Of a stretch of 64,000 bases of DNA, positions 62,452 to 64,000 are shown piece by piece; the stretch's first letter is position 1; each line of letters begins with the position of its first letter. Under the pieces are notes generated by a model that worked only from the letters and a program-made list of their open reading frames with translations, was not told where the DNA came from and did no database searches. This DNA comes from Dirofilaria immitis (taxonomy: Eukaryota > Nematoda > Chromadorea > Rhabditida > Onchocercidae): NCBI GenBank assembly GCA_024305405.1, contig JAKNDB010000109.1:3596001-3660000 (forward strand), written 5' to 3'. A program made the position numbers and the translations under genes.

Positions 62452-63642
62452 ATGGAGCCAACGACAAGTAATAAATCTATGATAAAGGCCTTATGCTTGT
62501 ATTAAAATATCTTAGTTTTATGTTATCCATAGGATTTACTTATGTGTGGACATGATGTGCTTTTCGAATCGCGTAATTTGTTACAATAACAAATCTCAAT
62601 TGAAAATGCTGAAATGGGATGAAAGTAATGAGAACACTAACATCATTCCAAACATTGTCCAAAACAGTATGAAGTAGAGATGAATGTTTTAATAAAAATA
62701 CGCGAATTTCAGAAGAAAACAATTTTACATCAGCTTTACAACCAAACGAAAAATCAGAAGCTAGTCAAAGTGATGAGCACAGGTAGGTCGGCTGCACCAC
62801 AGTAGGTCCTTCATTCTGCGTTTCTGCTCAACTATTTTATATTTAGCATTTTTTTTTGCAACTGCTTTAATGCTTGATAGGTTACGAATCATTTTTTTCT
62901 AAAATATTTTTTTATACACTGGTTGCGTCAGCTTAATAATTTGCTTAATTTAAAAATAATTATTTTTGAGTTCTCGTACGTCAATTTCAAAATTCGAAGA
63001 AGCAAATGATCCAGACATGACGACGCCACCAATGATTAAGCAACAATTTACATTCGATGATGAGAAACTCTCTTCCAAAAAATTTGTGACTGAAGACAAC
63101 ATTTTGGAAAGGAAGAGGTCTACTACAGAGGAAAAAATTCTTCACGTAAAACTTCAACAATGGGAGAAGAAATACCTTCAAGAAAAGTTTCAACTATGGA
63201 GGAAAATGTTCTATCTCGAACATCGTCTGTTATTGAAGATGAGAAATTTCTGTCAAGAAAAGCTTCAGAAGTTAAAGAAAAGAAAGCGCCATCAAGGAAA
63301 ACATCGGCAATACAAGAAGCAAAAGTACCGTCTAGAAAAACGTCAGAAATCGAAACTGAATCGCGAAAAGCATCAGCTATCGAAGAAGTAAAAGTCGCTT
63401 CCAGGAAATCATCTGCAACGCAAGAAAAACCTCTCTCTCGAAAGATATCATTAGAAATAGAAGAAAAGGTCCAATCGCGAAAGACTTCAAAAATGGCGAA
63501 TCTCGAAGAAAATAACGAAACAATGGAATATTCGCTTGAAGCGCCAAAGTCAATAACAGCGGGAAGAACAAAAAAGCCAAGTTTGCATTTTTCATTCCTT
63601 CAAATTTTCTCAAAATCCAGAATTCTAGATTCTAAAATGTAA
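62452..63642 (+). CDS. R-K-x-S repeat protein, three exons, one-base frame break
   Basis: Exon 1 62452-62467 (MEPTT, donor gtaata), exon 2 62713-62782 and exon 3 62971-63642 join in matching phases (1 and 2). In exon 3 a six-A run (63132-63137) needs one more A for the frame to continue from RSTTEEK into SSRKTSTMGEE; with it the protein is about 252 residues. The body is about ten tandem, diverged units of 11-15 residues centred on SRK[T/A/V/S/I]S followed by an acidic spacer, for example PSRKVSTMEE, LSRKASEVKE, PSRKTSAIQE, ASRKSSATQE and LSRKISLEIE. R-K-x-S is a consensus for basophilic kinases such as PKA, so this is probably a disordered multi-phosphosite protein. There is no signal peptide or membrane span. 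Family not recognised. Confidence 0.78.
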
Positions 63643-64000
63643 TTTCTAAATACAAGTTAATTCACTTTTCAAATTTGTTTTGAATGATTAATTCTTAAAT
63701 TCAAAGTTATTGAAAGTTTGAAATTTTTCTTCCAGCAATTTTGCTGGAAGAAAAATGATTTGTTTGTCATTGAAAGAAGCCGAGTATGTACAATAATTGC
63801 ATAAAATACAAGTTTCATGACCAATATTCGGTTCATTGAAGGCTTCGCATGTTGTTGTTATTTTATGCTTATTTTATTTCTTTTCTAAACTGGCTGTTCT
63901 GTGTTGCGCCATTGGTTGATATGGCCTATTATTACTTTATTTACTTGTTATTTGAAGTTAAAAAGGCGAGCATTCGCAAGTTTAATTAAGAAATGCGATC
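63643..64000. other. 3' flank of the repeat-protein gene
   Basis: No coding sequence recognised. It holds a perfect 16-base inverted repeat at 63723-63756. Confidence 0.6.
63723..63756. terminator. Perfect 16-bp hairpin downstream of a gene
   Basis: ATTTTTCTTCCAGCAA (63723-63738) and TTGCTGGAAGAAAAAT (63741-63756) are exact reverse complements separated by TT. It lies 80 bases after the stop codon of the repeat-protein gene. It also contains a polypyrimidine-cag acceptor look-alike. A role in 3' end formation is only a guess; it could be a small foldback element. Confidence 0.6.

Noticed and set aside
62966..63391. 141-codon frame continuing past the A6 run in the Lys/Gln-rich phase
   Set aside because: After 63137 this is the wrong frame; the SRKxS repeats are in the neighbouring frame and extend the same pattern seen before the run.

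Overview
The window looks like nuclear DNA of a parasitic nematode, most probably a clade III (spirurid or filarial) species. This is inferred from the strongly AT-rich background, short gene-dense exon clusters with nematode-type splice sites, a decayed BEL/Pao retrotransposon, and gene families such as a nephrin/SYG-2-like cell-adhesion protein and a HEXD-type hexosaminidase. No rRNA, tRNA, CRISPR or bacterial operon structure was seen. Most genes are split into many small exons, so exon borders below come from reading splice sites, codon phase and family resemblance by eye.

Layout. 0.1-3.7 kb (+): the last Ig domain, FN3 domain, membrane span and tail of a nephrin/SYG-2-like adhesion receptor, whose 5' part lies outside the window. 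3.7-13.5 kb: no convincing gene; it holds an LTR-like fragment and part of a dispersed repeat. 13.5-15.7 kb (+): a protein with a PKA-RII-type docking domain and three IQ motifs (Sp17-like), possibly continuing through further exons to 19.1 kb. 19.1-23.4 kb: T-rich, repeat-bearing DNA. 23.5-24.5 kb (+): a clean four-exon tyrosine-rich protein. 27.2-31.3 kb (-): a HEXD-type GH20 hexosaminidase with a GC-AG intron and several frame breaks. 31.3-32.6 kb: TA arrays, a small GC-rich island and ambiguous coding-like segments. 33.3-34.2 kb: a divergent gene pair, a 68-residue membrane protein (-) and a small histone-fold-like protein (+), 47 bases apart. 34.2-49.1 kb: essentially gene-free, with an LTR fragment, a repeat copy and an orphan signal-peptide exon. 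49.1-49.95 kb (-): the calmodulin-like four-EF-hand gene. 52.7-53.0 kb (-): two possible exons of an unknown gene. 55.5-57.2 kb (+): an unknown basic protein. 57.6-60.7 kb: a wrecked BEL/Pao element. 62.45-63.64 kb (+): a small protein made largely of repeated R-K-x-S units.

Main observations. In at least five separate genes the reading frame is rescued at places where exactly one base appears to be missing, often beside a homopolymer. This fits residual indel error in the assembly better than independent pseudogenisation of every gene, although real decay cannot be excluded for any single gene. Other points of interest are the Sp17-like docking/IQ protein in a group whose sperm are not flagellated, the R-K-x-S repeat protein, a 73-base miRNA-precursor-like hairpin at 51.9 kb, other strong hairpins next to gene ends, and a histone-fold gene sharing a 47-base promoter with a tiny membrane-protein gene.
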